Assembly (NCBI GenBank): GCA_002389295.1
Contig: DGOE01000143.1
Coordinates: forward strand, 30,512-52,923
DNA length: 22,412 nucleotides
Origin: Flavobacteriales bacterium UBA4474
Lineage (GTDB): Bacteria > Bacteroidota > Bacteroidia > Flavobacteriales_D > Sanyastnellaceae
Direction of reading: 5' to 3'
Under the pieces are notes generated by a model. It was not told the origin of the DNA. It was given only the letters and a program-made list of their open reading frames with translations, and made no database searches. Within the stretch, counting starts at the first letter, position 1. Every line of letters starts with the position of its first letter. Of this stretch, positions 14,329 through 22,412 are shown piece by piece. The translations under genes and the position numbers were made by a program.

Positions 14329-17298
14329 TTACTGTTCTCCATTCTCCGCGTTGATACCGCTCGCGAATCGACGGGGTGCGCCCAATGCCTGTTCCACGAT
14401 TTCAAGGGCCTTGGTCCGGATGTCCTCCTCGATATAGATCCTGTTTTCCGCATCGGGGCAAATGCGGTTGCCGAGAATGACCGCTGTCCATTCCCGCTCG
14501 GGGTCCGTCCAAGCCAAAGTCCCTGTGAAACCGCTGTGGCCGAAACTGCCCCAAGAGCCCGCGTTGCCACTTGCCCCAGTGTCGGGCTCGCGCCCGGGTT
14601 TGTCCCAACCCGTTCCCCTTCTGCTGTCCTCTTCAGGAAACGCGCGTGCAGTGAAATTCACCAGGGTTTCTTCATTTACAATCCGGGTGCCTTTCCATGT
14701 CCCACCATGGCGCATGGCCTCCATCAGCAAGGCCAAGTCATGGGCATCCGAAAAGAGCCCGGCATGCCCTGCAACTCCGCCCAGCATGGCCGCGCCGGGA
14801 TCGTGTACGGTCCCCCGCACATGCGCCTTCCTGAACAGCGTATCCCGCTCGGTGGGGGCGAGGTCTTCCAGCGCCGACCATTGCAACGGGTGGTAGCCCA
14901 TGCGCTGCAGGGAAAGCGGTTGGTAAATCAAGCTGTCGGCCAGCCTGTCCAAGGGCATCTTCCAGACCGATTCGAGAATGTCCTGGAGCAAGTAATAGCC
15001 GAGGTCGCTGTACCTGTATTTCCCTGTTGGCCCTGGCGTCAGGGACCGAACAGTGTGCCGAATCGAGTCGCACCAAGAGGGCGCCATGCAGCATGCTCCA
15101 GACAGCGGTATCCAACCCGCCCTCAGACTGTCGCTCAGCTGATTGCCGACCGAATCCTGGTGGTCCATCACATCGAGGTAGAAGGGGATCCAACCGGGAA
15201 GCCCCGAGCGGTGGGCGAGTATGTCGCGCAGGGTGCGCTTCCCGAGGTCTTCGTCCAATGGTGCGTCCTCCAAGGGCGGGACAAGGGTGGAAAGCGGTTG
15301 ATCGAGCGAAATCATGCCGCGGTCCACCGAAATCATGGTCAGCATGGTGGATGCGGCCACTTTTGTGATGGACGCCAGGTCGTACACATGGTGACGTTGC
15401 ACCGGTGTCTTCTTGCTGTCCCCGAGGGTGCCGTGTGTCCCGTCATAGCGAATGGTGTCTTCCACCACGATGAGCATGCGCATGCCGGGGGTAGCGTCCA
15501 TGTCGATTGCAGCGCGGGCAAGGCTGTCCAGCCTCATCCCCATGGCCATCATGGTGGAATTCGGCGCCGATCTTGGCAACCTCAGGGCAGGGGAGGGGTG
15601 GCCCGCCCCCGCTTTCCACGTGGACACATCCACGGGCAGACGACCAAGGGCTGCACCTTCGCCGCACCAAGCAGCCATGGCGGCCACCTGTGTCAACCCG
15701 TCTTCATGGTGGGCAACCATCCACTCCTTTCCTTCCGCATCCGGCAGATAGGCCAATGCATAGGAGCTGGTAAACAATGTGATGCCGAGCGTTTTTTCGA
15801 GTGCGACCAAACGGTTCACGAGTGTGGATGCGCCCCTGGGCAAACCGAACCGCCGCGATGGCTTGTTGCTTTCGTCCAAAAAGGCCAAGACCAGCTGGTC
15901 GCATGAAGTGGCCATGTCGACGGCGTCGATGATGCCGCTTTCTGAGATGGCACCTTTGCCCAAACGGACGACGGTGAGCGTGGGAAAAGACAGCCTCAGC
16001 CGCTCCTCCATGGCCTTGCCGCGGTTTCCCACAATGATCAATCCCGTCTTCCCTGCCGGATCGAGTGTCATCCCGGAGCCCAGCCGAACCAGCATGTGCT
16101 CACGCAAGGACTGTTGCAGTGTGTGAAGGGACAGATCCGTGACCGAGTCGGCCGCCGTTTGGGCAATCCACTGCTTGGCCAAGAGCACTTTCATGCAAGC
16201 GGCATCGATTTTGGCGGTGTCCAATTGTCCGCGTTCAAGCGCGGCTTCAATGCTGTCGAGAACCAGTCCAGGGTCCGATGGGAAGAGCAGGATGTCGTTT
16301 CCCGCGCGCAGGGCGGCGACCTCTCGGGTCCCAGGGGGCACCGGGTCCGCAGCTCCTGCCATTGTCAAGGCATCGGTAAAGACGAGTCCTTCAAACCCCA
16401 GCGAATCAATCAACACCGACTGAACGACCAAGGGCGAGAGCGAGGTGGGCAGTCCCGAGACCGAGTCCATGGATGGCACCTCCAGGTGCGCGGTCATGAT
16501 GCCCTCCACACCCCGCCGAATCAACGTCTCAAAAGGCGGAAGTTCAGTGGTGGCCATGCCGGCACTGTCCGATTGGATCAACGGCAGGGCGAGGTGAGAG
16601 TCAAGGTCGGCATCGCCATGGCCGGGAAAATGCTTGCCGACAGCCATGACACCTGCTTCGCGCAGCCCTTCTGCCCACGCCGCCGCCAAGTCTCCGACGT
16701 GTTCAGGTCGGGACCCGAAAGACCGGTTGCCGATCACCGGATTGGCGGGATTGCTGTTGACATCGGCGACCGGAGCGAAGTCTATACCGACGCCCAATGC
16801 TTTGAGCTCTAAGCCAGCAGCCTTGCCCGCCGCGCGGACCAAAGCTGGATTTTCTGTGGCCCCCAAGGCCATGGCTTTGGGAAACGACAGTCCATCGGTG
16901 AGGCGCATGCCTGCGCCCCATTCTGCATCCATGGCCACCAAGAGGGGCACGCCCGAAACGGCCGATGCGGTGCTGTCCAGCCTGTGCAGGTTCAAGCGGG
17001 TCTGGGCCTTGTTGCCCTGCATCGCAATGACACCGCCCAACCCGTATTGCGCCACGCTGGCCTGAACGGAGACAAAGGAATCGGGCTCGCCAGGTTTGGA
17101 ATAGAGCGGCACCATCATCAATTGCGCCACCTTTTCACGGATGGTCATGTCCTGCAACATGGCGCGGGCGGCGGCCGTGTCGCCGGACAGGAAAGCAGGC
17201 GCTACAGGAAGGCGTGCGTCAGACTGCGCATCTCCAGGATGACAGCTCAAGAGAACCGGTGCCAACAACAGGACACCCCATGTGACCGACCTAAGCAT
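14329..17298 (-). CDS. GH3 beta-N-acetylglucosaminidase-type and serine hydrolase fusion lipoprotein
   Basis: 989 residues in two catalytic modules. A lipoprotein signal ends at a lipobox L-L-S-C with Cys19, so it is probably anchored in an envelope membrane. The GH3 module (about 40-380) has the NagZ-type loop KHFPGHGD (222-229) with His235 in DSH, and the likely nucleophile Asp309 in VFTDALTM. NagZ-like enzymes cleave GlcNAc from muropeptides. After a GH3 C-terminal-like segment (about 400-560), a beta-lactamase/PBP-type serine hydrolase begins: S-x-x-K as Ser643 and Lys646 (ASITK), then YSDLGY in place of Y-x-N, and a GHSGFTGT third motif near the end. The fused arrangement is known from Bacteroidota and suggests cell-wall turnover. 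The ATG overlaps the last 8 nt of cmk, and bshA starts 9 nt downstream. The real substrate of the second module is open. Confidence 0.9.
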   Translation of the reverse strand: MLRSVTWGVLLLAPVLLSCHPGDAQSDARLPVAPAFLSGDTAAARAMLQDMTIREKVAQLMMVPLYSKPGEPDSFVSVQASVAQYGLGGVIAMQGNKAQTRLNLHRLDSTASAVSGVPLLVAMDAEWGAGMRLTDGLSFPKAMALGATENPALVRAAGKAAGLELKALGVGIDFAPVADVNSNPANPVIGNRSFGSRPEHVGDLAAAWAEGLREAGVMAVGKHFPGHGDADLDSHLALPLIQSDSAGMATTELPPFETLIRRGVEGIMTAHLEVPSMDSVSGLPTSLSPLVVQSVLIDSLGFEGLVFTDALTMAGAADPVPPGTREVAALRAGNDILLFPSDPGLVLDSIEAALERGQLDTAKIDAACMKVLLAKQWIAQTAADSVTDLSLHTLQQSLREHMLVRLGSGMTLDPAGKTGLIIVGNRGKAMEERLRLSFPTLTVVRLGKGAISESGIIDAVDMATSCDQLVLAFLDESNKPSRRFGLPRGASTLVNRLVALEKTLGITLFTSSYALAYLPDAEGKEWMVAHHEDGLTQVAAMAAWCGEGAALGRLPVDVSTWKAGAGHPSPALRLPRSAPNSTMMAMGMRLDSLARAAIDMDATPGMRMLIVVEDTIRYDGTHGTLGDSKKTPVQRHHVYDLASITKVAASTMLTMISVDRGMISLDQPLSTLVPPLEDAPLDEDLGKRTLRDILAHRSGLPGWIPFYLDVMDHQDSVGNQLSDSLRAGWIPLSGACCMAPSWCDSIRHTVRSLTPGPTGKYRYSDLGYYLLQDILESVWKMPLDRLADSLIYQPLSLQRMGYHPLQWSALEDLAPTERDTLFRKAHVRGTVHDPGAAMLGGVAGHAGLFSDAHDLALLMEAMRHGGTWKGTRIVNEETLVNFTARAFPEEDSRRGTGWDKPGREPDTGASGNAGSWGSFGHSGFTGTLAWTDPEREWTAVILGNRICPDAENRIYIEEDIRTKALEIVEQALGAPRRFASGINAENGEQ

Positions 17299-17983
17299 TC
17301 AGGACTTGCTGAACGCAGGCCATCATGTGGTCGAATTGTTCTTCGATGGTCAGGTCGCTGTTGTCAATGACAATGGCATCATCCGCCTGGACGAGGGGGC
17401 TGTGGTCCCGCGTGCTGTCGATGCGGTCTCTGCTGCGGAGGTTGTCCAAGACATCGCCAAAGCTCACCGAACGGCCGCGGCGAACGAGCTCTTTGTGGCG
17501 GCGTTTTCCGCGGGCTTCAATGTCGGCCGTCATAAAGAACTTCACTTCTGCTTCGGGCAGGACGACGGTGCCGATATCGCGCCCATCCATGACCACCCCG
17601 CCGTGGGACCCCATGCGCTGTTGGGCCAGCACCAACTTTTCCCGAACCTCGGGCACACGGGCGACCACACTGACGTGTTTTGAGACCTCATGGCTTCGAA
17701 TTTCCTTCTCCACGTTTCTGCCGTTCAGGCAAATTTCACCCCTGCCGGTGCCGGGGTTGAACCGAAAGGTCAAGTACACGCGCTGCAGGGACGCTTTCAT
17801 GCCCTCCTCATCAAGCTGGCCTTCACGGTCAATCAGCTTTTCTCTCAAAGCAAACAAGGCCACCGCCCGGTACATGGCACCCGTGTCTACATAGAGGTAG
17901 TTCAATGCCTTGGCAATGCCTTGGGCCAGCGTACTCTTTCCAGAGGCACTCAATCCGTCGATGGCGATGCTGATGCGTTTCAT
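17291..17983 (-). CDS. cmk: Cytidylate kinase ((d)CMP kinase)
   Basis: 230 residues, typical length. It transfers phosphate from ATP to CMP or dCMP in the cytoplasm. The P-loop is GLSASGKST (residues 10-18, Lys16), followed by YVDTGAMYRAVAL, the CMP-binding start of the family. VVMDGRDIGTVVLPEA and FFMTADIEARGKRRHKEL match the dCMP-recognition and LID regions, and RDRIDSTRDHSPL is the C-terminal signature. It lies between porQ (47 nt upstream) and the GH3/serine-hydrolase gene, whose ATG overlaps its last 8 nt. A cmk-porQ neighbourhood recurs in Bacteroidota, as in Porphyromonas gingivalis as I recall it, which supports both names. Confidence 0.96.
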   Translation of the reverse strand: MKRISIAIDGLSASGKSTLAQGIAKALNYLYVDTGAMYRAVALFALREKLIDREGQLDEEGMKASLQRVYLTFRFNPGTGRGEICLNGRNVEKEIRSHEVSKHVSVVARVPEVREKLVLAQQRMGSHGGVVMDGRDIGTVVLPEAEVKFFMTADIEARGKRRHKELVRRGRSVSFGDVLDNLRSRDRIDSTRDHSPLVQADDAIVIDNSDLTIEEQFDHMMACVQQVLNA

Positions 17984-18030
17984 GCGGTGGTCGGCTGCTT
18001 TCGCTGGAACGAAGGTAATGCCTGAGGTGC

Positions 18031-19077
18031 TCAGTGTTCGGTGAGGCGCGTCCGAATAGAGAGGTGGGTGGAAGCGCCTGCGGTGTGGTAGGTGTTGCGT
18101 GCGACAGCGAGGTGAAAACGCCGCACCTTGAAGTCAAGTCCCCAAGCAAATCCGGCCGTGCCGGGGGCGTTGGTCAATCGGAGGTTCTGTCTCCGCCGGT
18201 GGTGATAGCCAAACCGGAACCCCAGGTTTTCGCCCAGGTTCAGGCTGGTCCCGATGGCGAGGTGTCGGAGCAGCCGGTCCCCAAAGGCCCAAGTGCCGCT
18301 CGATAGGGTGTCGCCTGTCAAGGGGTCGATGACGTCATCGTAGTACCCCTCTGGGGCCAGGTCCCACTCCTGCAACTCATCATAGGTGACGTACAATGTG
18401 AACGGTGCGTTTTGGAATCCTTTGGTCAGCGAAAGCCGCAGATCGGGTGTGAACCGGCCATTGCTGGCTGTTGAATTTGCAGTGTGCATGCCTCCCCAAG
18501 GCCGCCATTGCCCTGCCACGCGGAATTTCCTGTCCCTGCGGAAGTAATTGGCCGAGATGTCGATTTGGGCAAAGCCCGAGCGGCGCTCAGCCAGCCCGGT
18601 CTGCCCCAGCCAAGCCGTAGCCGCCACCGTCAAGTTGGTGTCGAGCGGGAAACTGAATCCACCCACCAGCGCGACGTCCGATGCGCTGAAGCTTCCGGTT
18701 TCGACCCCCACAGGGTCTCGGCCGGTGAAGGATCCGTACCCGAGGTTGCGCAGCCCCATGTGCCACACCCCTTTGCCGCCTTCCGATCTGCGGGCATACA
18801 GCGCCGAAGCCATGGACGTACCCGCGAAGTAGTCCATGTATGCGAGGTGCAACTGTCCGGCATGGGTGGTGTCGAGCAGGGAGGCCTGCCCCAAAACGTC
18901 GCCCAACACCGCCTTCAACGGCGCTCCCATGCTCTCTGCCGAACCCGCAAAGCGCGCAGAAAGCGGCAAATCCAGCAGGCCCGGCCTTGGGACTTCCTGA
19001 GATGAACCGCTGAGTGCGGCGAAGCACAGCGGGATGGCGAGCAGCAAGGCCCGCATGGTGTTGGGCTGCGCTGTCAT
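18031..19077 (-). CDS. porQ: Type IX secretion system protein PorQ
   Basis: 348 residues. It matches the PorQ family: signal peptide (about 9-27, ending G-S-S-Q), then LDLPLSARFAGSAES near the mature N-terminus, an M-x-L-R-N-L-G-Y-G-x-F block, many alternating amphipathic strands, and a C-terminal PGTAGFAWGLDFKVRRF followed by a final strand. PorQ is an outer-membrane beta-barrel-type protein needed for T9SS function in Porphyromonas; its exact step is not settled. The start at 19077 overlaps the lon stop as ATGA, suggesting translational coupling. An in-frame ATG at 19056 would also leave an intact signal peptide and is a real alternative. cmk follows after 47 nt. No T9SS cargo sorting domain was recognised elsewhere in the window. 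Confidence 0.82.
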   Translation of the reverse strand: MTAQPNTMRALLLAIPLCFAALSGSSQEVPRPGLLDLPLSARFAGSAESMGAPLKAVLGDVLGQASLLDTTHAGQLHLAYMDYFAGTSMASALYARRSEGGKGVWHMGLRNLGYGSFTGRDPVGVETGSFSASDVALVGGFSFPLDTNLTVAATAWLGQTGLAERRSGFAQIDISANYFRRDRKFRVAGQWRPWGGMHTANSTASNGRFTPDLRLSLTKGFQNAPFTLYVTYDELQEWDLAPEGYYDDVIDPLTGDTLSSGTWAFGDRLLRHLAIGTSLNLGENLGFRFGYHHRRRQNLRLTNAPGTAGFAWGLDFKVRRFHLAVARNTYHTAGASTHLSIRTRLTEH

Positions 19078-21542
19078 GTTGTGGTCACAATCTGTCTGGG
19101 GTCGTCCACCTTTTCCTTGAGCAAGGCCCGCTCGACGACTTCGGTCATGGTTTTCACGTAGTGGAAACGCAGCCCTTTGATATATCGTGCCTGTATGTCT
19201 TCAACGTGCTTGCGGTTGGCTTCGCACAACACGATTTCCTTGATGCCCGCGCGGCGTGCAGCCAATATCTTTTCCTTGATTCCTCCGACGGGCAGCACCT
19301 GGCCACGCAGGGTAATCTCACCGGTCATCGCCAGGAATTTCCGCACCTTCCGTTGGGTGAAAATGGACGCCAGCGCGGTGAGCATGGTGATGCCTGCCGA
19401 AGGGCCATCCTTGGGAATGGCACCTGCAGGCACGTGCACATGGACGTCCCACGTGTCGAACACCTTGGGGTCCAAATCCAGTTCGGCGGCGTGGGCTTTG
19501 AGGTATTGCAGTGCAATGACCGCACTTTCCTTCATCACATCGCCCAGGTTGCCCGTCAAGGTGAGCTTGCCCTTGCCCTTGACAATGCTCGTTTCTATGA
19601 AGAGGATGTCGCCACCTGCAGGGGTCCAGGCCAATCCCGTGACCACACCGGCAACGTCGTTGCCCTCGTAGCGTTCTTTTTCGTGGGAAGGCCCCAGGAT
19701 GTCCAACAATTCTTCAGGGGGAATCGGGGCATCGTGGGGGACGTCCATGGCAATTTGCACCGCCCGGTGACGCACCACCTTGGCAATCCGCTTATCCAGA
19801 CCACGCACCCCGCTCTCGTTGGTGTACTCTGCACAAATCTTCTCCAGTGTCGCGTCTGGAATCTCGATTTGATCCTCCGTAATGCCCGTCTCCGTGACGT
19901 GCTTTCGGATGAGGTGGCGCTTGGCGATTTGCACCTTTTCCTCCACGGTGTAGCCCGTGACCTCGATGATCTCCATCCGGTCGCGCAAGGCGGGTTGGAT
20001 GGTGGCCAATGAGTTGGATGTGGCCAGGAACATCACCTTGGACAGGTCGTAATCGAGCTCGAGATAATTGTCGTAGAAATTGCTGTTCTGCTCCGGATCC
20101 AACACTTCCAGCATGGCCGAAGAAGGATCTCCGTGGACATCGCGGCTGAGCTTGTCAATCTCGTCGAGGACAAAGAGCGGGTTGGACGTGCCTGATTTCT
20201 TGAGGTTCTGGATGATGCGTCCCGGCATGGCGCCGATATAGGTCTTCCTGTGCCCCCGGATCTCGGCCTCGTCACGCATGCCGCCCAGGGACATCCGCAC
20301 ATACTCGCGCCCCAGCGCCTTGGCGATGGACTTTCCGAGCGACGTCTTGCCCACGCCCGGAGGACCATACAGACAGATGATGGGCGACTTCATGTCGCCT
20401 TTGAGCTTGAGGACGGCCAGGTGCTCGATGATGCGCTCCTTGACTTTCTCCAAACCGTAGTGGTCCTCATCCAAGATCTCCTGGGCATGGGCCAGGTTGA
20501 AATTGTCTTCTGAAGTGACGTCCCAAGGCAGGTCCAACAGCAGGTCCAAGTAATTGGACTGGACGCTGTACTCGGCGCTCTGGGTATTCATGCGCTCGAG
20601 CTTGCTCAGCTCCTTGGCAAAAGTTTCGGCCACCTTTTCAGGCCATTCCTTGATTTCGGCGCGGGCCTTTTTGCCTGCGATGTCTTCCTTCTGCGGGTCC
20701 GATCCCAGTTCCTCCTGAATCTGCTTCATCTGCTGGTGCAGGAAGAACTCGCGCTGTTGCTTTTCAATGTCCGTCTTGACCCGAGACTGTATGTCCTGCT
20801 TGAGTTCCAGCACCTTCAATTCTTCGCCCAGCAGTTCCATGACTTTCTCCACGCGGGCCTTCAAGCCTGGCAATTGCAGCAGGTCCTGCTTTTGGGCCTT
20901 CTCCGCATTCATGTTGGAGGCGATGAAATGCACCAAAAAACGCAAGGAGTCGATGTTTTTGATGGCAATGGCCGCCTCCGATGGAATGTTGGGGCTGTTC
21001 TGGATGACCTCCATGCTCATCTCCTGAAGGCTCTGCTGCAGGGCTTCCCTTTCATTGTCATCCCAGCTTTCCTCTGCATCGGGGAATGGGGCAACCTTGG
21101 CCCGCATGTAGGGCTCAGTCTCGAGCACCTCGCCCATCCGGCAGCGGCGTTTGCCCTGTATGATGACGGTGTTGGAGCCATCCGGCATCCGCAGCATTTT
21201 TACGATGCGCGCCACGGTGCCCACATCGTGGAGGTCGCCTTCCTGCGGGTTTTCGATTTCGCCATCTTCTTGCGTGACCACACCAATGTCGCTGCCGCCC
21301 TTGTGCGCTTCCTTCAGCAATTGGAGGCTCTGGTCGCGGCCAACATTGATGGGCAATACGACGCCGGGAAACAGCACGGTGTTGCGCAATGGCAGAATGG
21401 GCAGGGCCTCAGGGGTGTCCTCCTGCTCCATGGCGGCTTCATCCTCCGAACTGAGCAGGGGAATGGTGACGTGGTCTTCGGACTCATCACTCAGAAGGTG
21501 GGGGAACGTTCGTTCGTCTTGCATGGGGTGGTCGGGGGTCAT
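19074..21542 (-). CDS. lon: ATP-dependent Lon protease (LonA type)
   Basis: 822 residues, normal for Bacteroidota LonA. An acidic N-terminal extension of about 45 residues precedes the LON substrate-binding domain (from LPILPLRNTVLFPGVVLPI), followed by a coiled-coil region (QQREFFLHQQMKQIQEELG), the AAA+ module with Walker A GPPGVGKT (Lys399) and Walker B LFVLDEIDKL, and the protease domain. The catalytic dyad is Ser715 in KDGPSAGIT and Lys758 in GGIKEK, 43 residues apart as in E. coli Lon (Ser679/Lys722). It degrades misfolded and regulatory proteins in the cytoplasm. A second possible start lies at Met7 (21524). Its stop overlaps the porQ start by 4 nt. The 52 nt upstream (21543-21594) contain only a weak GGCC-GAATAA-GGCC inverted repeat and no clear -7 box. 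Confidence 0.98.
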   Translation of the reverse strand: MTPDHPMQDERTFPHLLSDESEDHVTIPLLSSEDEAAMEQEDTPEALPILPLRNTVLFPGVVLPINVGRDQSLQLLKEAHKGGSDIGVVTQEDGEIENPQEGDLHDVGTVARIVKMLRMPDGSNTVIIQGKRRCRMGEVLETEPYMRAKVAPFPDAEESWDDNEREALQQSLQEMSMEVIQNSPNIPSEAAIAIKNIDSLRFLVHFIASNMNAEKAQKQDLLQLPGLKARVEKVMELLGEELKVLELKQDIQSRVKTDIEKQQREFFLHQQMKQIQEELGSDPQKEDIAGKKARAEIKEWPEKVAETFAKELSKLERMNTQSAEYSVQSNYLDLLLDLPWDVTSEDNFNLAHAQEILDEDHYGLEKVKERIIEHLAVLKLKGDMKSPIICLYGPPGVGKTSLGKSIAKALGREYVRMSLGGMRDEAEIRGHRKTYIGAMPGRIIQNLKKSGTSNPLFVLDEIDKLSRDVHGDPSSAMLEVLDPEQNSNFYDNYLELDYDLSKVMFLATSNSLATIQPALRDRMEIIEVTGYTVEEKVQIAKRHLIRKHVTETGITEDQIEIPDATLEKICAEYTNESGVRGLDKRIAKVVRHRAVQIAMDVPHDAPIPPEELLDILGPSHEKERYEGNDVAGVVTGLAWTPAGGDILFIETSIVKGKGKLTLTGNLGDVMKESAVIALQYLKAHAAELDLDPKVFDTWDVHVHVPAGAIPKDGPSAGITMLTALASIFTQRKVRKFLAMTGEITLRGQVLPVGGIKEKILAARRAGIKEIVLCEANRKHVEDIQARYIKGLRFHYVKTMTEVVERALLKEKVDDPRQIVTTT

Positions 21543-21594
21543 AAATCGGGCCAGCGCAAAAGGGCGGGCCGAATAAGGCCAAGTTGACAGGGCG

Positions 21595-22412
21595 TCAATC
21601 GGCAGCCTGCCGTTCCGCGTGTAATCGTGTCAACTTGGCACGGTGGTCTTCGCTCAGCGTCTCGCCGCGCCGCGCCATCACCTTTTCGGCGGTGGAGAGC
21701 ATCCGGTCAATGGACTGGATGGCCATCGCTTCTGTGCGGGCATTGTACCAGCTGAAAGGGGGGAGGTGCTTGGGGGGAAACCCCGCATCGAAAATCACAC
21801 AGCCCGGGTCCACCACCGTACCGGTATTGAATGTGGTGCCGATGCCGCATTTGCTGTGGTCACCCATGAGCAAACCGCAGAATTGGAGTCCAGTGCCTGA
21901 GAGGGCGCCCTGTGTGGCGTCCCATTGTCTGACTTCACCGTAGGTGTTCTTCAGGTTGCTCGATTCGGTGCCCGCACCGAGGTTGCACCACCGTCCCACG
22001 ACACTGTTGCCCAAAAACCCATCGTGTGCCTTATTGGCCCATCCCTGGAAATTGACGTTGGAAATCTCGCCGCCCACCTTGCAGTGCGGACCGATCACCG
22101 TGGGCCCCAAAATCCGGGCCCCCATGCGGATGGTGGCACCTTCGCAGATGATCACGGGACCCTTGATGTGCGCGCCGGGCTCGACATGCGCACCCCGCGC
22201 GATGAGCACTGGACCGGATTCCGTATCCACAGAGGCGGCTCGCATTTGGGCAAGAGGGGAGACGAGAAAGGCGCCGGCATCTCCGTAGACGGCAGTGGCG
22301 CCGCTGCCACCCCATGGGGCCAAGTTCCATTCGGATGCCGCCAAGGAAGCGTCTTTGAGAATGGCCTCGCCGAGTTTGGCAAACAGCTCATTGGCATGGG
22401 AAAGCACCTCCT
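21595..22412 (-). CDS. GlmU-like sugar nucleotidyltransferase with hexapeptide repeats (5' end missing)
   Basis: The frame is open to the right edge, so about 272 C-terminal residues are present and the nucleotidyltransferase catalytic core is mostly outside. Visible are a helical segment (ELFAKLGEAILKD) and then a left-handed beta-helix made of hexapeptide repeats (IARGAHVEPGAHIKGPVII, EGATIRMGARILGPTVIG). A GFLGNSVVGRWCNLGAG block with a downstream N-L-K-N-T-Y follows, characteristic of the GlmU-family putative sugar nucleotidyltransferases of Bacteroidota. It is probably cytoplasmic and involved in making an activated sugar, but the sugar is unknown. Ordinary GlmU is less likely because GlmU lacks this G-F-L-G-N-S/L-K-N pattern as I remember it. 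It lies 52 nt upstream of lon and might share its transcript. Confidence 0.82.
   Translation of the reverse strand, partial: EVLSHANELFAKLGEAILKDASLAASEWNLAPWGGSGATAVYGDAGAFLVSPLAQMRAASVDTESGPVLIARGAHVEPGAHIKGPVIICEGATIRMGARILGPTVIGPHCKVGGEISNVNFQGWANKAHDGFLGNSVVGRWCNLGAGTESSNLKNTYGEVRQWDATQGALSGTGLQFCGLLMGDHSKCGIGTTFNTGTVVDPGCVIFDAGFPPKHLPPFSWYNARTEAMAIQSIDRMLSTAEKVMARRGETLSEDHRAKLTRLHAERQAAD

Noticed and set aside
13714..15906. 730-codon plus-strand open frame opposite bshA and the GH3/serine-hydrolase gene
   Set aside because: It lies antisense to two genes with clear catalytic motifs. Its translation is rich in His, Arg, Pro and Cys with no domain-like pattern, as expected for a shadow frame in GC-rich DNA.
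21543..21594. Promoter or terminator between the nucleotidyltransferase and lon
   Set aside because: Reading the minus strand, CCCTTTTG lacks the TA of the -7 consensus and its spacing to TTG is short. The GGCC-GAATAA-GGCC repeat has only a 4 bp stem and no T-run directly after it.
1..22412. Search for CRISPR arrays, tRNA or rRNA genes, transposases, integrases, toxin-antitoxin or defence genes
   Set aside because: No regularly spaced repeats, cloverleaf-like segments or mobile-element motifs were seen by reading. The gaps are too short to hide most of these.

Overview
The window looks like chromosomal DNA from a member of the Bacteroidota, probably a flavobacterial-type lineage with unusually high GC for the group (clearly above 50% by eye, not counted). 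The clues are PorQ of the type IX secretion system (T9SS), a BshA-type bacillithiol glycosyltransferase, a GH3/serine-hydrolase fusion lipoprotein, a GlmU-like hexapeptide-repeat nucleotidyltransferase of a kind common in this phylum, and one promoter-like match to the Bacteroidota -7 element (TAnnTTTG). I see no phage, insertion sequence, CRISPR array, rRNA or tRNA. Coding density is very high: 14 genes, the largest non-coding gap being 218 nt.

Layout. At 1-873 (+) is the 3' part of a COG2509-type FAD dehydrogenase. It converges, with a 14 nt overlap, on a minus-strand pair: a DAO-family FAD oxidoreductase (2885-4078) followed by an outer-membrane-type protein with thrombospondin type 3 and two SPOR-like domains (860-2842). 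An 88 nt divergent gap leads to a secreted repeat and coiled-coil protein (4167-6767, +). This converges, only 3 nt away, on a large secreted alpha/beta-hydrolase plus beta-helix protein (6771-9707, -). A 218 nt divergent gap then leads to a plus-strand pair: a cation-chloride-cotransporter (SLC12) homologue (9926-12154) and aroQ (12164-12589). aroQ overlaps the end of a long minus-strand run by 12 nt.

The minus-strand run, in transcription order, is lon (21542-19074), porQ, cmk, the GH3/serine-hydrolase lipoprotein, bshA and a small membrane protein (13189-12578). Junctions are overlaps of 4, 8 and 1 nt or gaps of 47 and 9 nt, so this is probably one operon. It combines protein quality control, T9SS-related envelope function, CMP phosphorylation, cell-wall sugar turnover and low-molecular-weight thiol synthesis. 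Upstream of lon, and cut by the right edge, is the GlmU-like nucleotidyltransferase.

Most genes are recognisable housekeeping or envelope genes. The least explained are the two large secreted proteins that meet tail to tail at 6767/6771 and the OMP-TSP3-SPOR-SPOR protein. I did not find a convincing wholly new multi-gene system. All family assignments come from reading motifs, without any database search.
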